From Nitrosomonadales bacterium (GTDB lineage Bacteria; Pseudomonadota; Gammaproteobacteria; Burkholderiales; Gallionellaceae): 64,000 nucleotides of DNA. The stretch spans positions 180,897 to 244,896 of the forward strand of contig JACOUM010000003.1 of assembly GCA_016177795.1 (NCBI GenBank), given 5' to 3'. Below, in pieces: positions 16,027 through 26,391 of this stretch. Both the position numbers and the translations under genes were made by a program. The notes under the pieces were generated by a model. The model was not told where the DNA came from and did not search any database. It saw only the letters and a program-made list of their open reading frames with translations. Positions within the stretch are counted from its first letter, which is position 1, and every line of letters begins with the position of its first letter.

Positions 16027-16410
16027 CTAGGTTTGCAGCCACTTGAAAGTCTGAATGCCCAGCACCGTCATCAGCAGCGAACCGCCGAGATGCGCCGCGA
16101 TAATGCCTGCACCCCATGCATACTGTCCGCGCATCAGCAGCGTGACAGTCTCCGCCGAGAAAGTGGAAAAAGTGGTCAGCCCGCCGAGAAAACCGGTGAT
16201 GATCAGCAGCCGCCATTCCGGCGACAGTCCCGGATGCTGGACGAAAAAAGCGATCGCCAGGCCGATCAGGTAACCGCCAACCAGGTTGGCCGCGAGCGTG
16301 CCAAGCGGCAATTCCGGCAACACCGGATTGAACCACAGGCCGAAGCCCCAGCGCAGCCATGCGCCGCATGCCGCACCGGTTCCTACCGCAAGAAAAGCAT
16401 AAAACGTCAT
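16027..16410 (-). CDS. crcB: CrcB/FluC fluoride channel
   Basis: A 127-residue protein with four membrane segments and the signature [12 protein letters not shown]. The N-terminal [12 protein letters not shown] carries the conserved arginine, and the [13 protein letters not shown] segment the conserved asparagine. Fluc proteins work as antiparallel dimers that let fluoride leak out of the cell. I looked upstream for a fluoride riboswitch; only 30 bases separate it from the preceding gene and no such element is apparent. Confidence 0.93.
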   Translation of the reverse strand: MTFYAFLAVGTGAACGAWLRWGFGLWFNPVLPELPLGTLAANLVGGYLIGLAIAFFVQHPGLSPEWRLLIITGFLGGLTTFSTFSAETVTLLMRGQYAWGAGIIAAHLGGSLLMTVLGIQTFKWLQT

Positions 16411-16440
16411 GATGGATTGGTCCGCAAGGATGATCGCATT

Positions 16441-17772
16441 CTATCCCAACACCCGCACCGGCGCGAAGCCGCCGCCCGGCGTGCGGAAGTTGGTGGTCTG
16501 GCCCTGATAGAGTCGCGCCGCAACCAGTTGCAGCTGCCCGTCGTAGACATAGCAGCGCACATCAAACTTGAGCGGGGCCGCCTCTGCATCATTCACGCAT
16601 ACGCTGCGTTCGCCCGGTGCGGCCAGCTTTTGCGCGACATAACCGCCCTGCATGATTTCACCGAACACGCGGCGCGTAAGGCCCACGCCGCGATACGCGC
16701 CCTTGCTGCCATAGCCGCTGTTCGGCTTGAAAAACCATTGTTTGCGCTCCGCCCACAGCGCGGCCTCCATTTCCGGCCTCACCACGATGGTGCGCGGAAT
16801 ACCTGCCTGCAAAGTGGCGATGTCGGCCTCGCCCGCGCCAAGCGCGCGCAACCCATCCGCATCGGTCAGCCGCGCCAGGTTGCGCTTGTCGGCGTAGCGG
16901 GCATGGTGCGCGGGATCGGGCGTCAGCACCACGCTGCCCTCCAGATATGCCTGCCGCAATGCGGGATGCTGCTGCAAGGAAAAATCCGTCAGGCGGTTGT
17001 ACACCAGGTCGATCTTCTGCCCGTCGAGATAGAGACCATCGCCGCGCGAATGCAATGCGGCGGGATCGGCAATATACGCCGCAATCCCGGCGCGCTCGAA
17101 CATGCGCTGCGCCAGCAGGAATTCCGGATACAGGTATTGCGTTTCCGGATGCTCATCCACGATGGCGACGTTATGGAGCGCCGCATCGCCGCACTCCAGC
17201 CACCACTCGTTCCGGAACATCCCGAGGAACACCTGCTCGAGGTTTTCCTGCGCCACCGCCGCGCCCGGCCATCCGGCTGCGCGCTGGCTGTCGAGCAGCA
17301 GCGCATTCAGGAATCCGCCGCCCGCGTTGCTGTTGATTTCGATGAGATGCGCGCCGTCGCTGTTCAGATGGAAGTCGTAGCCGAAAAATACGCCTTTGGC
17401 GGAGCGCTGCATCCGCTCACCACTTCCTGCTTCCCACTCTCCGCTTCCCACTCCCCACCTTCCATTGTTTACCACCCGCTCCACCACATCGATCACTGCG
17501 CGCATCTGCTGCATCTGCGCAGTCGTTATAAACACCGGCACATCGGCAAACAAATGCTGGCAACGCTCCGTCACCAGACCATGCCACACCCCGCCTTGTG
17601 TCTGCAGCGCGCGTTGCAGCGCGGCATGATCCAGCAAAGCCGAACGGCAATCGCCGTTCAGTGCCTCAGCAGGCGGGACAGAAGACGCCATGATATCCAT
17701 CAGAACAGCGTCTGGATGCGCGATGCGCACCCCACACCGGCGTTTTTTCTGTACATGCTCCCATCCCGACAC
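16441..17772 (-). CDS. ATP-grasp-like conserved hypothetical protein
   Basis: A 443-residue reading from a GTG; MDIMASSVPP at 17700 is a possible later start, and no clear ribosome binding site decides. The C-terminal half has FKPNSGYGSKGAYRG and FDVRCYVYDGQLQLVAARLY, resembling ATP-grasp ligases and glutathionylspermidine-synthase-like proteins, and EINSNAGGGFLN resembles a metal-binding motif. Around residue 110 there is a low-complexity GVGSGEWEAGSGER stretch encoded by a GGGAGTGG-type simple repeat (17400-17465), apparently inserted in frame. The substrate is unknown. It is followed closely by crcB. Confidence 0.6.
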   Translation of the reverse strand: MSGWEHVQKKRRCGVRIAHPDAVLMDIMASSVPPAEALNGDCRSALLDHAALQRALQTQGGVWHGLVTERCQHLFADVPVFITTAQMQQMRAVIDVVERVVNNGRWGVGSGEWEAGSGERMQRSAKGVFFGYDFHLNSDGAHLIEINSNAGGGFLNALLLDSQRAAGWPGAAVAQENLEQVFLGMFRNEWWLECGDAALHNVAIVDEHPETQYLYPEFLLAQRMFERAGIAAYIADPAALHSRGDGLYLDGQKIDLVYNRLTDFSLQQHPALRQAYLEGSVVLTPDPAHHARYADKRNLARLTDADGLRALGAGEADIATLQAGIPRTIVVRPEMEAALWAERKQWFFKPNSGYGSKGAYRGVGLTRRVFGEIMQGGYVAQKLAAPGERSVCVNDAEAAPLKFDVRCYVYDGQLQLVAARLYQGQTTNFRTPGGGFAPVRVLG

Positions 17773-18006
17773 CTCCCGTTCTCAGACGGATACATTTTGC
17801 CACGTTTGCCGGATGATCCGGGAGCTCTGGCGTGACGACTTTCGAACCTTTATTGATACAGCCGGCATTATTCGTGAATCCGCTGGTCAAAATGCGCATG
17901 GACTCATGTGCTGCAACATGGCCTCCGGTCCAGAGCAAAGTCGAAGAGTCAGCATGAGAGGCCGTTTGGTTTAATTCGCGCCGAATCAATATGTGAAACC
18001 TGATGG

Positions 18007-18447
18007 CTAAGGGTCAAATTGAACTGCAAATGGCTTTCCGCTCCCATTGCCTTCTTCACATACACCTGCCGGGCTCGCATCATGGCGCCAGGCAAGATCA
18101 CAGACCAGCATCGTACCGTCCGCCGATTTCAGTTCCGCTCGTGTGCTGCTGACTACGTGGTCTTTGTCGAGGCCGGAGAATATCCGGTCCCAGTGCTTGG
18201 GGTTGCTGCGGTAGCGTTTCCTCAACTCCTGCCAGTTTTGGGTTTGTTTGACAAGGAAGCTTCCTTCGAAGCATTTGCCGCCCCTGTTGATAACCAGACG
18301 ATTGGATGCTGCCGGGCCACCGTGCAGCAAGGCTCCAGTGAGTACGACTTCCGATTCCGTCTCCGTCAGTGTATGAACGTGTCCTGCGCATCCGCCGAGG
18401 AACAGCAGGGGAAAAATACCTGCAGCACCGATTAAGCACTTGTTCAT
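18007..18447 (-). CDS. Small predicted lipoprotein, hypothetical
   Basis: A 146-residue protein with a lipoprotein signal (IFPLLFLGGCAG, lipobox LGGC). The mature part has four or five further cysteines (GKCFEGS, MLVCDLAW, GVCEEG) and no domain I recognise. It probably sits in the periplasm anchored to a membrane. It lies downstream of the czcCBA-like operon with a 59-nt gap and may or may not be co-transcribed with it. The 234-base gap before it (17773-18006) shows no feature I can name. Confidence 0.6.
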   Translation of the reverse strand: MNKCLIGAAGIFPLLFLGGCAGHVHTLTETESEVVLTGALLHGGPAASNRLVINRGGKCFEGSFLVKQTQNWQELRKRYRSNPKHWDRIFSGLDKDHVVSSTRAELKSADGTMLVCDLAWRHDASPAGVCEEGNGSGKPFAVQFDP

Positions 18448-18506
18448 AGTGAACTCCTTGTCATTTGATTACCGTCACAACAGAAAATCCGGTCAAGTTG
18501 CACGAG

Positions 18507-21500
18507 TCAGGATTTCCCCACAGCTTCATCCCCCCAAACGGCATCGGTTGTTCGTCGTCGCGCTGTGCCGCCGCCAATCCCGCGCGCGATCAAACCGAAA
18601 CGCAAATACAACGCCGGCACGACGAACATGTTAAGTGCCGTTGAGGAAACCAGGCCGCACAGAATCACCACCGCCATCGGCGCCTGGATTTCCGATCCCG
18701 GCTGTCCGCCCGAAAGCGCCAGCGGGATGAGCGCCAAACCGGCCGCCAGCGCCGTCATCATGATGGGAACCAGGCGTTCCTCGGCGCCGCGCCTGATCGC
18801 CTGGCAAGCATCCCGGATGCCCTCGTGCTCCACCAGATTGTGAATGTGGGCGATCATCATTACGCCATTGCGAGTAGCGATGCCGAAAAGCGTGATAAAG
18901 CCGATGATCGAGGCAATCGATAGCACGCCTCCCGACAGATATACCCCCGCCGTCCCGCCGATGATCGACAGTGGGAGATTGAGCATGATCAGGAACGCGT
19001 CACGCGCCGAGTGGAAAGCGACAAAAAGCAGCAAAAAAATACCGACCGTCACCAGCGCTCCGAGCACCAGCAACGTCCGCGAGGCTTCGGCCGCTGACTC
19101 GAACTGGCCGCCGTACTCGACATGGTAGCCGACTGGCAACTTCACTTCCCTTTCGATCCGGCCGCGCATTTCTTCGACCACACTCTTGAGATCGCGGCCG
19201 GCGACGTTGGCCATCACCACCATCTTGCGCTGCACGTTCTCGCGGTTGATGAAATACGGCCCCCGATCATTGCGAATCTCGGCCAGCGCCGACAACGGCA
19301 GGCGGGCACCGCCCGGCGTCGTGATCAGCGTGGCGCGAATCGCATCAAGATTGTCCAGCACCGCTGGATCGTAACGCACCACCAGATCGTAGGTCGCCTG
19401 CCCCTCGACCACCTTGCCGACCGCACGGCCGGTGAATGCCGTCTCGATCGCATCCGACATTTCCTTCGTTGACAAGCCATGACGGGCCAGCGCATCGCGC
19501 CGGTATTTAACCGTCAGAAAAGGAATGTCGATTTGCTGCTCGGGTGTTACATCGACCGCACCGGGAACCTTCTCCATGACGCCTTCAAGTTGTTGCGCGA
19601 TCTTGCGCAGCTGGTAAAGGTCGGCACCGAAGAGCTTGACGGCAATGTTGGCGCGGCTGCCGGAGAGCATGTGGTCAATTCGGTGTGAAATCGGCTGGCC
19701 GACGACGATCTGCATTCCCGGTATCCGGGCCAGATCGCGGCGCAGCGCATCAAGGAAGTCGTCCTTGCCGCGCTCGCGCATTTTCAGACTGACCTCGATT
19801 TCCGATTCATGAATGTCCAGCGCGTGCGGGTCGAGTGGCGAACGACCGGTGCGGCACGCCGTGGCGATGACCTCCGGGTGGGAAAGCAATATCTGCTCGA
19901 TCATCCGGCCGAGGCGGTCCGACTCTTCCAGCGAGGTGCCGGGCAGCGTCGCCGCACTCACTGTCAGGGCTCCTTCGTTGAAATCCGGCAAAAACGTCTG
20001 GCCGGCCATGCCGAGCGCCGCCAGTGACAATACAAACGCGGCCACGCTGACCGTTGCGATCAGCTTCCAGCGCCACAGCAGCTTCACCAGCAGCCGGCCA
20101 TAAGCTGTTTTCAGCCAGTGCACAAAGCGAGGTTCGCTGACTTCACGCACTTCCCTGGTGTTGACAAGAAAGAGTGAGCAGAGCACCGGGGTGACAGTGA
20201 TTGCCACCAGCAGCGAGGCCGCCAGGGACACCACGTAGGCAAAGCCCAGCGGCACCATCAGCCGCCCCTCGACCCCGGAGAGAAAGAACAGCGGCACAAA
20301 GACCAGCATGATGATCATGGTGGCAAACACGATTGATCCCTGAATTTCCCGCGTCGCCAGATAAATGACGTGCGCCGGGCTCGCGCGCCCGGTTTCCGGC
20401 CTGGCATTGTTCTCGCGCAGGCGGCGAACAACGTTCTCGACAACGATGATTGCGTCATCCACCAAGGCACCGAGGGCAATCGCCATACCGCCGAGCGTCA
20501 TGGTGTTGATCGTCGCCCCGAGTGCCTTCATGGCCAGGATTGCCGCGACCAGCGATAACGGCAGAGCGATCAGCGTAATCGCCGTCGACCGCCAGGAAAG
20601 CAGGAAAGCAAAAACGATCGCCACGACCAGAATTGCGCCGTCGCGCAGGGAGGCCAGCAGGTTCTCAATGGATATTTCGATGAAGTCTGCCTGGCGAAAA
20701 AGCCGCGTCTCAATCTTCATTCCCGTCGGCAGGCCTGCCTGCACATCGGCAAGCGTGGCATCGAGACGGCGGGTCAGTTCCAGTGTGTTGGCCGCCGGCT
20801 GGCGCTGGATGCCGAGCACCACCGCCGGCTTTCCGTTAGCGGCGCCGATGCCGCGTTTCGGTGCGCTGCCACGACTGACTTCGGCCACCTGCCGGACCAG
20901 AATCGGCTGGCCGTTGCGTACCGCCACAACTGTTTCGGCGATATCGTCGAGCCGTTGGATACGGCCGATACCCTGGATCAGGTACTCCTGCCCGCCAGCC
21001 GCATAGAAGCCGGCGGCGGCATTGCTGTTGGCGCCCTCGACCGCCTTGACCACGGCATCGATGGTCAGGCCGTAAGCCGCCAGCCGCTCGGGTTTGATGC
21101 TTACCTGGAACTGTTGCACATCGCCGCCAATGGGCAGCACCTCGGCGACGCCGGGAACCGCCAGCAGCCGCTTGCGCAACACGAAATCGGCCGTTTTCTT
21201 CAGCTCCGTCGCGTCGTGCTGATCCGATGTCAGGGCAATGAACATGATTTCGCCCATAATCGAGGCTGCCGGCGCCATGATCGGCATCTCGGCGCCGGGC
21301 GGCAGTGCGGCCTTGGCCAGTTGCAGCTTTTCGGCGACGACGTTGCGCGCGAAGTAGGAATCGGTCCCCCAGTCGAACTCGACGGTGATCACCGACAGGC
21401 CGATCTTGGTCGATGAACGCACGCGCCGCACGCCGGGAGCGCCGTTGAGCGCCGTTTCGATGGGGTAAGTGACGAGGTTTTCCATGTCGACCGGTGCCAT

Positions 21501-21665
21501 ACCCGCAGCTTCAGTCACCACCGTAACCACCGGCGCGGTGAGATCGGGGAAGATGTCTACCGGCGTGTGCACCGCCTGCCAGCCCCCCCAAAAAAGCACG
21601 ATGAGTGCCCCGACAACGACAAAGAGACGGGTACGCAGCGACCATTGGATGATTTTTTCGATCAT
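18507..21665 (-). CDS. Heavy-metal efflux RND pump, inner membrane subunit (CzcA/CusA family)
   Basis: A 1052-residue RND transporter with the usual twelve membrane helices and two large periplasmic loops. It begins MIEKIIQWSLRTRLFVVV, and TVEFDWGTDSYFARN and PVDIFPDLTAPVV are typical of the HME group. The helix-4 segment reads GALVDDAIIVVENVVRR. This is not the canonical Zn/Co/Cd CzcA motif (DFGxxxDGA) nor that of the copper/silver CusA group, so the exported metal is uncertain. It is the third gene of a czcCBA-like operon, nine bases after the adaptor. The mid-protein LDPHALDIHESEIEV segment is conserved in the family. Confidence 0.88.
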   Translation of the reverse strand: MIEKIIQWSLRTRLFVVVGALIVLFWGGWQAVHTPVDIFPDLTAPVVTVVTEAAGMAPVDMENLVTYPIETALNGAPGVRRVRSSTKIGLSVITVEFDWGTDSYFARNVVAEKLQLAKAALPPGAEMPIMAPAASIMGEIMFIALTSDQHDATELKKTADFVLRKRLLAVPGVAEVLPIGGDVQQFQVSIKPERLAAYGLTIDAVVKAVEGANSNAAAGFYAAGGQEYLIQGIGRIQRLDDIAETVVAVRNGQPILVRQVAEVSRGSAPKRGIGAANGKPAVVLGIQRQPAANTLELTRRLDATLADVQAGLPTGMKIETRLFRQADFIEISIENLLASLRDGAILVVAIVFAFLLSWRSTAITLIALPLSLVAAILAMKALGATINTMTLGGMAIALGALVDDAIIVVENVVRRLRENNARPETGRASPAHVIYLATREIQGSIVFATMIIMLVFVPLFFLSGVEGRLMVPLGFAYVVSLAASLLVAITVTPVLCSLFLVNTREVREVSEPRFVHWLKTAYGRLLVKLLWRWKLIATVSVAAFVLSLAALGMAGQTFLPDFNEGALTVSAATLPGTSLEESDRLGRMIEQILLSHPEVIATACRTGRSPLDPHALDIHESEIEVSLKMRERGKDDFLDALRRDLARIPGMQIVVGQPISHRIDHMLSGSRANIAVKLFGADLYQLRKIAQQLEGVMEKVPGAVDVTPEQQIDIPFLTVKYRRDALARHGLSTKEMSDAIETAFTGRAVGKVVEGQATYDLVVRYDPAVLDNLDAIRATLITTPGGARLPLSALAEIRNDRGPYFINRENVQRKMVVMANVAGRDLKSVVEEMRGRIEREVKLPVGYHVEYGGQFESAAEASRTLLVLGALVTVGIFLLLFVAFHSARDAFLIMLNLPLSIIGGTAGVYLSGGVLSIASIIGFITLFGIATRNGVMMIAHIHNLVEHEGIRDACQAIRRGAEERLVPIMMTALAAGLALIPLALSGGQPGSEIQAPMAVVILCGLVSSTALNMFVVPALYLRFGLIARGIGGGTARRRTTDAVWGDEAVGKS

Positions 21666-21674
21666 GGCCAGTCC

Positions 21675-23255
21675 TCAGTGCGCATGACCGTGGCCGGAAG
21701 CCTCGGTTTTTGTTGCAGCGAGACGGACAAGATAGGCGCCCTTGGCGACAACCCGTTCGCTAGCTTCGACACCGGCCTTGATTTCCACCCAGGCGCCATC
21801 TTGGGCACCCGGCGTGACGATGCGCCGTTCAAAGGACTCGCCGCTGATCTGTACATACGCTGTCGTTGTGCCGCTCTCATCCTGCAGGGCGGACGCCGGT
21901 ATCAACGCGGCCTCGGCGTTCGCCACCGCCGTGCGCACCCATGCCCTGACCGACTGCCCAAGACGCAGCTCATGAGCATTATCGGAGAATTCGAAGATGA
22001 CCGGCACCGTGCGCGTCACCGCGTCGACAACGCCGCCGACGGCAATCAGCCTGGCATTTCTGCCAACCTCGAACTCGTAAACGCGCTCATCGCCATCCAC
22101 AGAAAACCAGACGCCTGACGGTTTGCCAAGGCGCGCAGCCTCGTTCTCCGGAACGCTCACCTCCAGCCAGAGACGACGGGTATCGGCAATATGGAAAAGC
22201 AATGCACCTTCCCGAACAAAACCACCCGGCGCGGCCTTGACACCGGCCAGAGTTCCATCGATGGGCGCGCGGATGGGGATACCCCCTTTGCTGTCGCCGT
22301 ATTGGCCAAGCCGCCGGGTCGCCGCGTCGAGATCGGCGGCAATCATCTGTTCGTTGGAACGGGCCACCAGCAAACGCTTCTCGGGCACGGCCTCTTGGGC
22401 AAACAGCGCTTCCATGCGTTCGCGCTCGCGTTTCGCCTGAGCATGGGCAATGCGTGCCTTGGCCTCGCTCGCCTCAAGCGCGGCATAGTCGTCCGCTCCG
22501 CCAAGCAGGGGCGCGAGATAGGCGAGAATCTGTCCGCGCTTGACGCTCATGCCGACGTGCGGAAAGCTGCCGGCAGCATTGATCTGCCCGGCAGTGATCG
22601 CCGTCAGTTGCGCTTCTGCATCCGGATGGCCATGAAGCACGCCGTTGCCCGATACCGAAGCACGCGCCGCACCCTTGATGGTTTGTGCAGTGGCAAAATC
22701 TACCTTCCACTGCTGTTCCTTGGTAAAGGTGATGCCATCGTCGCGAAGCTGTTGGGCGGCATCCCTGTTGGCTGCCTCGGCCATCGTGGCAAAGACGGTA
22801 ACCTGTCCGAGTTCGTGACGTATTTCGCCTTGGGGCGTCTTGAGAACCAGAGTCAGTTCGCGACTTCCCGCTTGTTTTGGCGTTACCACCGGTTTGTAGA
22901 TGCCGGGAGTGGCGGGCGCATCGGCGACGAAGCGCTCTTCTGGTCCATTGCCGCCAGCGAGAATGACTTCCAGCTGTCCGCCGCTGACAGGTTTGAAATC
23001 GGCCAGCCACGTCAGGTGGGCAGCGAAGCTCGCCGCTTCTCCGGTGACGAGCGCGGGAGATTCGAGGAACAGTTCTGTGGCAGAGGTAAACAGGGTGAAT
23101 TCCATGCCTTGATCGGCGCGGGTATTGGCCTTGTTTTCGGTAGCCGGGTTGCCATGTTCCTCCATGGTTTTCGCGGTTTTATCACTGCAGGAGGAAATGC
23201 CGAGCGCGGTGGCCAGCAGAACAGCAAGCAACAGGGAAATTTTAAGGTTTTTCAT
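21675..23255 (-). CDS. RND efflux periplasmic adaptor (CzcB/CusB-like), lipoprotein
   Basis: A 526-residue membrane fusion protein. The signal sequence ends in a lipobox with C23 (GISSCSDK). Residues about 60-160 form an extra N-terminal domain seen in CzcB-like adaptors. The lipoyl/barrel-sandwich hairpin covers roughly 200-330 and the beta-barrel part follows (WLEVSVPENEAARLG). The C-terminus is histidine-rich (EASGHGHAH), fitting a divalent metal. It overlaps czcC by four bases. Confidence 0.88.
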   Translation of the reverse strand: MKNLKISLLLAVLLATALGISSCSDKTAKTMEEHGNPATENKANTRADQGMEFTLFTSATELFLESPALVTGEAASFAAHLTWLADFKPVSGGQLEVILAGGNGPEERFVADAPATPGIYKPVVTPKQAGSRELTLVLKTPQGEIRHELGQVTVFATMAEAANRDAAQQLRDDGITFTKEQQWKVDFATAQTIKGAARASVSGNGVLHGHPDAEAQLTAITAGQINAAGSFPHVGMSVKRGQILAYLAPLLGGADDYAALEASEAKARIAHAQAKRERERMEALFAQEAVPEKRLLVARSNEQMIAADLDAATRRLGQYGDSKGGIPIRAPIDGTLAGVKAAPGGFVREGALLFHIADTRRLWLEVSVPENEAARLGKPSGVWFSVDGDERVYEFEVGRNARLIAVGGVVDAVTRTVPVIFEFSDNAHELRLGQSVRAWVRTAVANAEAALIPASALQDESGTTTAYVQISGESFERRIVTPGAQDGAWVEIKAGVEASERVVAKGAYLVRLAATKTEASGHGHAH

Positions 23256-24457
23256 TCAGCGAAACTCCCGGTTAGAAGATCAAACTCGATGCGCACTTCA
23301 CGCGCCTTCCATTCCAGATCAAGCGCCGTGGTTTCGGCTTCCAGCGCCCCCTTGTAGGCATCGAGCAATTCAAGAATCGTGGATTCACCAGCCTGATAAG
23401 CTGACTCGGCGATGCGGACCAGATCGGCTGACGGGGCAACGGCCTGCCGGCGGTATCGGGCCGCAGCGGCAATCAACTGTTCGAGCTGATGATGCAGGCC
23501 ACGCAGCTCGCCCTCGGCCCTCACCTGGTTGATGCGGTATTCGGCGCGCGCGCTCTGCGCCTGTGCCGCCGCTCGATAATCGGCAGCCTGCCGGCGATCG
23601 AAAACCGGCAACGGCATTGACAGCGCGATTAGTGCGCCGCTGTTTTCGTTGACACGCTTGGTGCCGATGCCCAGCGTGACTTCAGGTATCCAGCCGCGTG
23701 CAGCGGCTTTACCCTCCAGTTCGGCCGCTGCGGCCCGGTGTGCCAGCACCCGCAAATCGGCCCGCCCTGCCAGCTTGGCGAGTGAAGCATCAAGGGAAGG
23801 CGGGGCGTCAGGCAGGAGCGTACCGGCTACCGCATCATAGGCTGCGCCCGGTCGGCCGATGGCGGCGAACAGACGTTCCCGCTGCCGCACCAGCTCGCTC
23901 CTTTCAGTGGCCAGCCTGGCTTCTGCCGCCTGCCGTTCGCGTGCGAATCGGCGATGGTCGTAGCCGGAAATCTCGCCGGATTTTTTCAGCTTGCCGATGA
24001 CGCTATCGACATGCGCGAAGCGTTGTGCCCAGGCTTCCATGGCTTGCACCGACTGCTGTTTCCGCAATAACTCAAAAAAGTTGCGTCGTATTGTCGCGGC
24101 CAGTTGGCCGCGGCGGGCGGCATTGCCGGCACGCACCGCATCGACTTTGCGGGCGCCGGATTCGCGTTGGAGGTTGCGTCGGCCGGCAATATCCAAGGGT
24201 TGGTTAATCTGCCAGATTTGTTCGAGCATACCCGGCTCACCATTGGTCCGGTCATGAATGTAATCAAGGGTGGGATTGGACCAAAGGCCCGCCTCCAGCG
24301 CGTCCGCCTCGGCTTCGCTCAAGGAGCCAGAAGCCATGTCGAGCACCTCCGGGCGGGCCAGGCCAAGATGCAGGCTTCGGGCCTCTGTCAGAGGCTCGCC
24401 TGCAATGGCAGTGCCAAAGACTGCGCTCAGCAATACAGCAAGAATGTGTTTCCGCAT
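23252..24457 (-). CDS. Outer membrane efflux channel, TolC family (CzcC-like)
   Basis: A 401-residue TolC-type protein with a signal peptide (MRKHILAVLLSAVFGTAIAG) and two copies of the outer membrane efflux repeat. Landmarks are GLWSNPTLDYIHDRTNG near residue 55 and QAGESTILELLDAYKGALEAE near the C-terminus. It is the first pump gene; with the adaptor and RND subunit it would span the envelope to expel metal ions. Confidence 0.87.
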   Translation of the reverse strand: MRKHILAVLLSAVFGTAIAGEPLTEARSLHLGLARPEVLDMASGSLSEAEADALEAGLWSNPTLDYIHDRTNGEPGMLEQIWQINQPLDIAGRRNLQRESGARKVDAVRAGNAARRGQLAATIRRNFFELLRKQQSVQAMEAWAQRFAHVDSVIGKLKKSGEISGYDHRRFARERQAAEARLATERSELVRQRERLFAAIGRPGAAYDAVAGTLLPDAPPSLDASLAKLAGRADLRVLAHRAAAAELEGKAAARGWIPEVTLGIGTKRVNENSGALIALSMPLPVFDRRQAADYRAAAQAQSARAEYRINQVRAEGELRGLHHQLEQLIAAAARYRRQAVAPSADLVRIAESAYQAGESTILELLDAYKGALEAETTALDLEWKAREVRIEFDLLTGSFAE

Positions 24458-24552
24458 CGAAATCCTCGTGGGTTGAAACCATTGGAAATCGACGGGACGC
24501 GACCGCGCCTGGGCACGGTGTCACAACGTATCTGGAGAGTGCGTCCCGCCGC

Positions 24553-24906
24553 TCAGGCGTGGCGGAATCGCGGTGGGCGTTCGGGAGAGTCTGGATTGTG
24601 CGATGGCTTGCTCGTCTCGCTTACGCTGACGAAGATGTCCCTTGCCTCGGCGGTGAAGGGCGAATAAGAACTTGAAACCTGCGCCGGCGTGTGGCCGAAC
24701 ATATGGCCGCTACAGGTATGGTCATCGTGATGATCGAGGCCGGGAACACAGGTCTCGTGGTCGTGCGCATCAAGAACAACCAGGCTGCCCGCACCAATCT
24801 CATGGTGTGCATCCTGCGCCACCGCCTCCCATGCGAAATGGGGCGATGCCATCGTTAGCGTAACGATCAGCAACAGCAGGCGGGCGGTGTAGTTCCGGAA
24901 TGACAT
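24553..24906 (-). CDS. CzcI-like small exported histidine-rich protein
   Basis: A 117-residue protein with a signal peptide (LLLLIVTLTMASPHFAWEAVA) and a mature part rich in His and Cys (AHDHETCVPGLDHHDDHTCSG), ending RPPRFRHA. Small proteins with this layout (CzcI) are commonly encoded just upstream of czcCBA in Betaproteobacteria and take part in metal sensing or regulation. The 95-base gap to the CzcC-like gene contains a GGGACGC/GCGTCCC inverted pair with a long loop. Confidence 0.68.
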   Translation of the reverse strand: MSFRNYTARLLLLIVTLTMASPHFAWEAVAQDAHHEIGAGSLVVLDAHDHETCVPGLDHHDDHTCSGHMFGHTPAQVSSSYSPFTAEARDIFVSVSETSKPSHNPDSPERPPRFRHA

Positions 24907-24933
24907 GGTGCAAACGATTCTATATCCTTATTT

Positions 24934-26391
24934 TCAGTGCAGCAACAGCGATTGCTGCACCGCTACGGCGCAGACCGACATCAGCGTACCCGGCAACAAG
25001 CCAAGCAACAGCACGCCCAGGCCGTTGGCACTCATCAGCAGCACGGTGTCCTGTTCGCAAGTGATCGGTGCATGACTTTCCGGCGCGTCGAAGTACATCA
25101 GCTTGACGATGCGCAGGTAGTAGAACGCGCCGATCAGCGAGAACACCACCGCGACGACGGCCAGCCAGATGTGTCCCGCTTCCACGACGGCTTTCAGCAC
25201 CGAGAATTTGGCGTAAAAACCCACGGTCGGCGGCACACCGGCCATCGAGAACATCAGCAGCAGCATCAAAAAGGCGAGCCACGGGCTGCGGCGGCTGAGC
25301 CCCTTGAAATCGGCGAGGGTGTCGGCCTCGAATCCATCTGCGCGTGACAGCAGCAGGATCATGCCAAACCCGCCCAGCGACATCAGCGCGTACACCACGG
25401 CATAGAACATTGATGCGCCATAACCCTCGACGCTGCCACTCAACAAGCCGAGCAGCAGAAATCCCATGTGGGTAATAGTGGAGTAGGCGAACATGCGTTT
25501 CAGGTTGGTTTGTGCAATCGCGGAGATATTGCCGACTGCCATCGAAGCAACCGCAAGAATAATCAGCATGCCCGACCAGTGTTCCACCAGCGGTTGCAGT
25601 CCCTGGACCAGAATACGCGCGGCAAAGGCAAATGCGGCAAGTTTGGGCGCCGAGCCGATCAGCATGGTGATGGCAGTTGGCGCACCCTGGTACACGTCCG
25701 GCACCCACATGTGGAAAGGCACTACGCCGAGTTTGAAGGCCAGACCCGAGACCATGAACACCAGACCGAACACCAGCAGATTCTTGTCCGCTGAACCGGA
25801 CTGGATCGCCTGTGACACCGCGTCCAGTTCCAGTGTGCCGGTCGCGCCATATAGCATGGACATGCCGTACAACAACAGGCTGGAAGCCAGTGCGCCAAGC
25901 ACAAAGTATTTCATCGAGGCTTCGATGGCAACCGAGGAATCGCGCTGCAATGCGACGATGGTGTACAGGCTCAGGGAGAGCAGTTCCAGACCGACATACA
26001 GGGTGAGAAAGTGGCTGCCGGAGATCATCACCATCATGCCGAGCAGGGCGAACAGGACCAGCACCATGAATTCTCCGGTAAACAGGCCGCGTGCGGAAAG
26101 ATATTGGCGCGAATATGCCAGCATCATGGCCAACGCCAGGCAGGTCAGCAGTTTCAGCACATCGGACATCAGGTCGTCCACGAACATGTTATTAAAGGCG
26201 TATACCACGCCGTTTTCGTGCGTACCGACAATAATCACCGCACAGCCCAGCAAGGTGAGCTGCACCAGCATATAGGTGAGCAGCTTGCCGTTTTGCCTGA
26301 CCAGCAAATCCACGATCAGTATCACACACGCCATGGTCAGCGCGAAGACCTCGGGGAGCACTGGCATCAAGTCTGATAGTACAAAGTTCAT
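24934..26391 (-). CDS. nuoN: NADH-quinone oxidoreductase subunit N
   Basis: A 485-residue antiporter-like membrane subunit of complex I with about 14 helices. The start [16 protein letters not shown] is chosen over an upstream ATG at 26442 because it matches family length and overlaps the nuoM stop. [16 protein letters not shown] and [15 protein letters not shown] are conserved half-channel segments. It is the last gene of the nuo operon and closes the membrane arm next to NuoM. Confidence 0.95.
   Translation of the reverse strand: MNFVLSDLMPVLPEVFALTMACVILIVDLLVRQNGKLLTYMLVQLTLLGCAVIIVGTHENGVVYAFNNMFVDDLMSDVLKLLTCLALAMMLAYSRQYLSARGLFTGEFMVLVLFALLGMMVMISGSHFLTLYVGLELLSLSLYTIVALQRDSSVAIEASMKYFVLGALASSLLLYGMSMLYGATGTLELDAVSQAIQSGSADKNLLVFGLVFMVSGLAFKLGVVPFHMWVPDVYQGAPTAITMLIGSAPKLAAFAFAARILVQGLQPLVEHWSGMLIILAVASMAVGNISAIAQTNLKRMFAYSTITHMGFLLLGLLSGSVEGYGASMFYAVVYALMSLGGFGMILLLSRADGFEADTLADFKGLSRRSPWLAFLMLLLMFSMAGVPPTVGFYAKFSVLKAVVEAGHIWLAVVAVVFSLIGAFYYLRIVKLMYFDAPESHAPITCEQDTVLLMSANGLGVLLLGLLPGTLMSVCAVAVQQSLLLH

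Noticed and set aside
16411..16440. Fluoride riboswitch before crcB
   Set aside because: Only 30 bases separate crcB from the upstream gene, too little for the motif, and none is seen.
16015..17835. Plus-strand ORF of 606 codons
   Set aside because: Antisense to crcB and the ATP-grasp-like gene, which have recognisable motifs; it has none.
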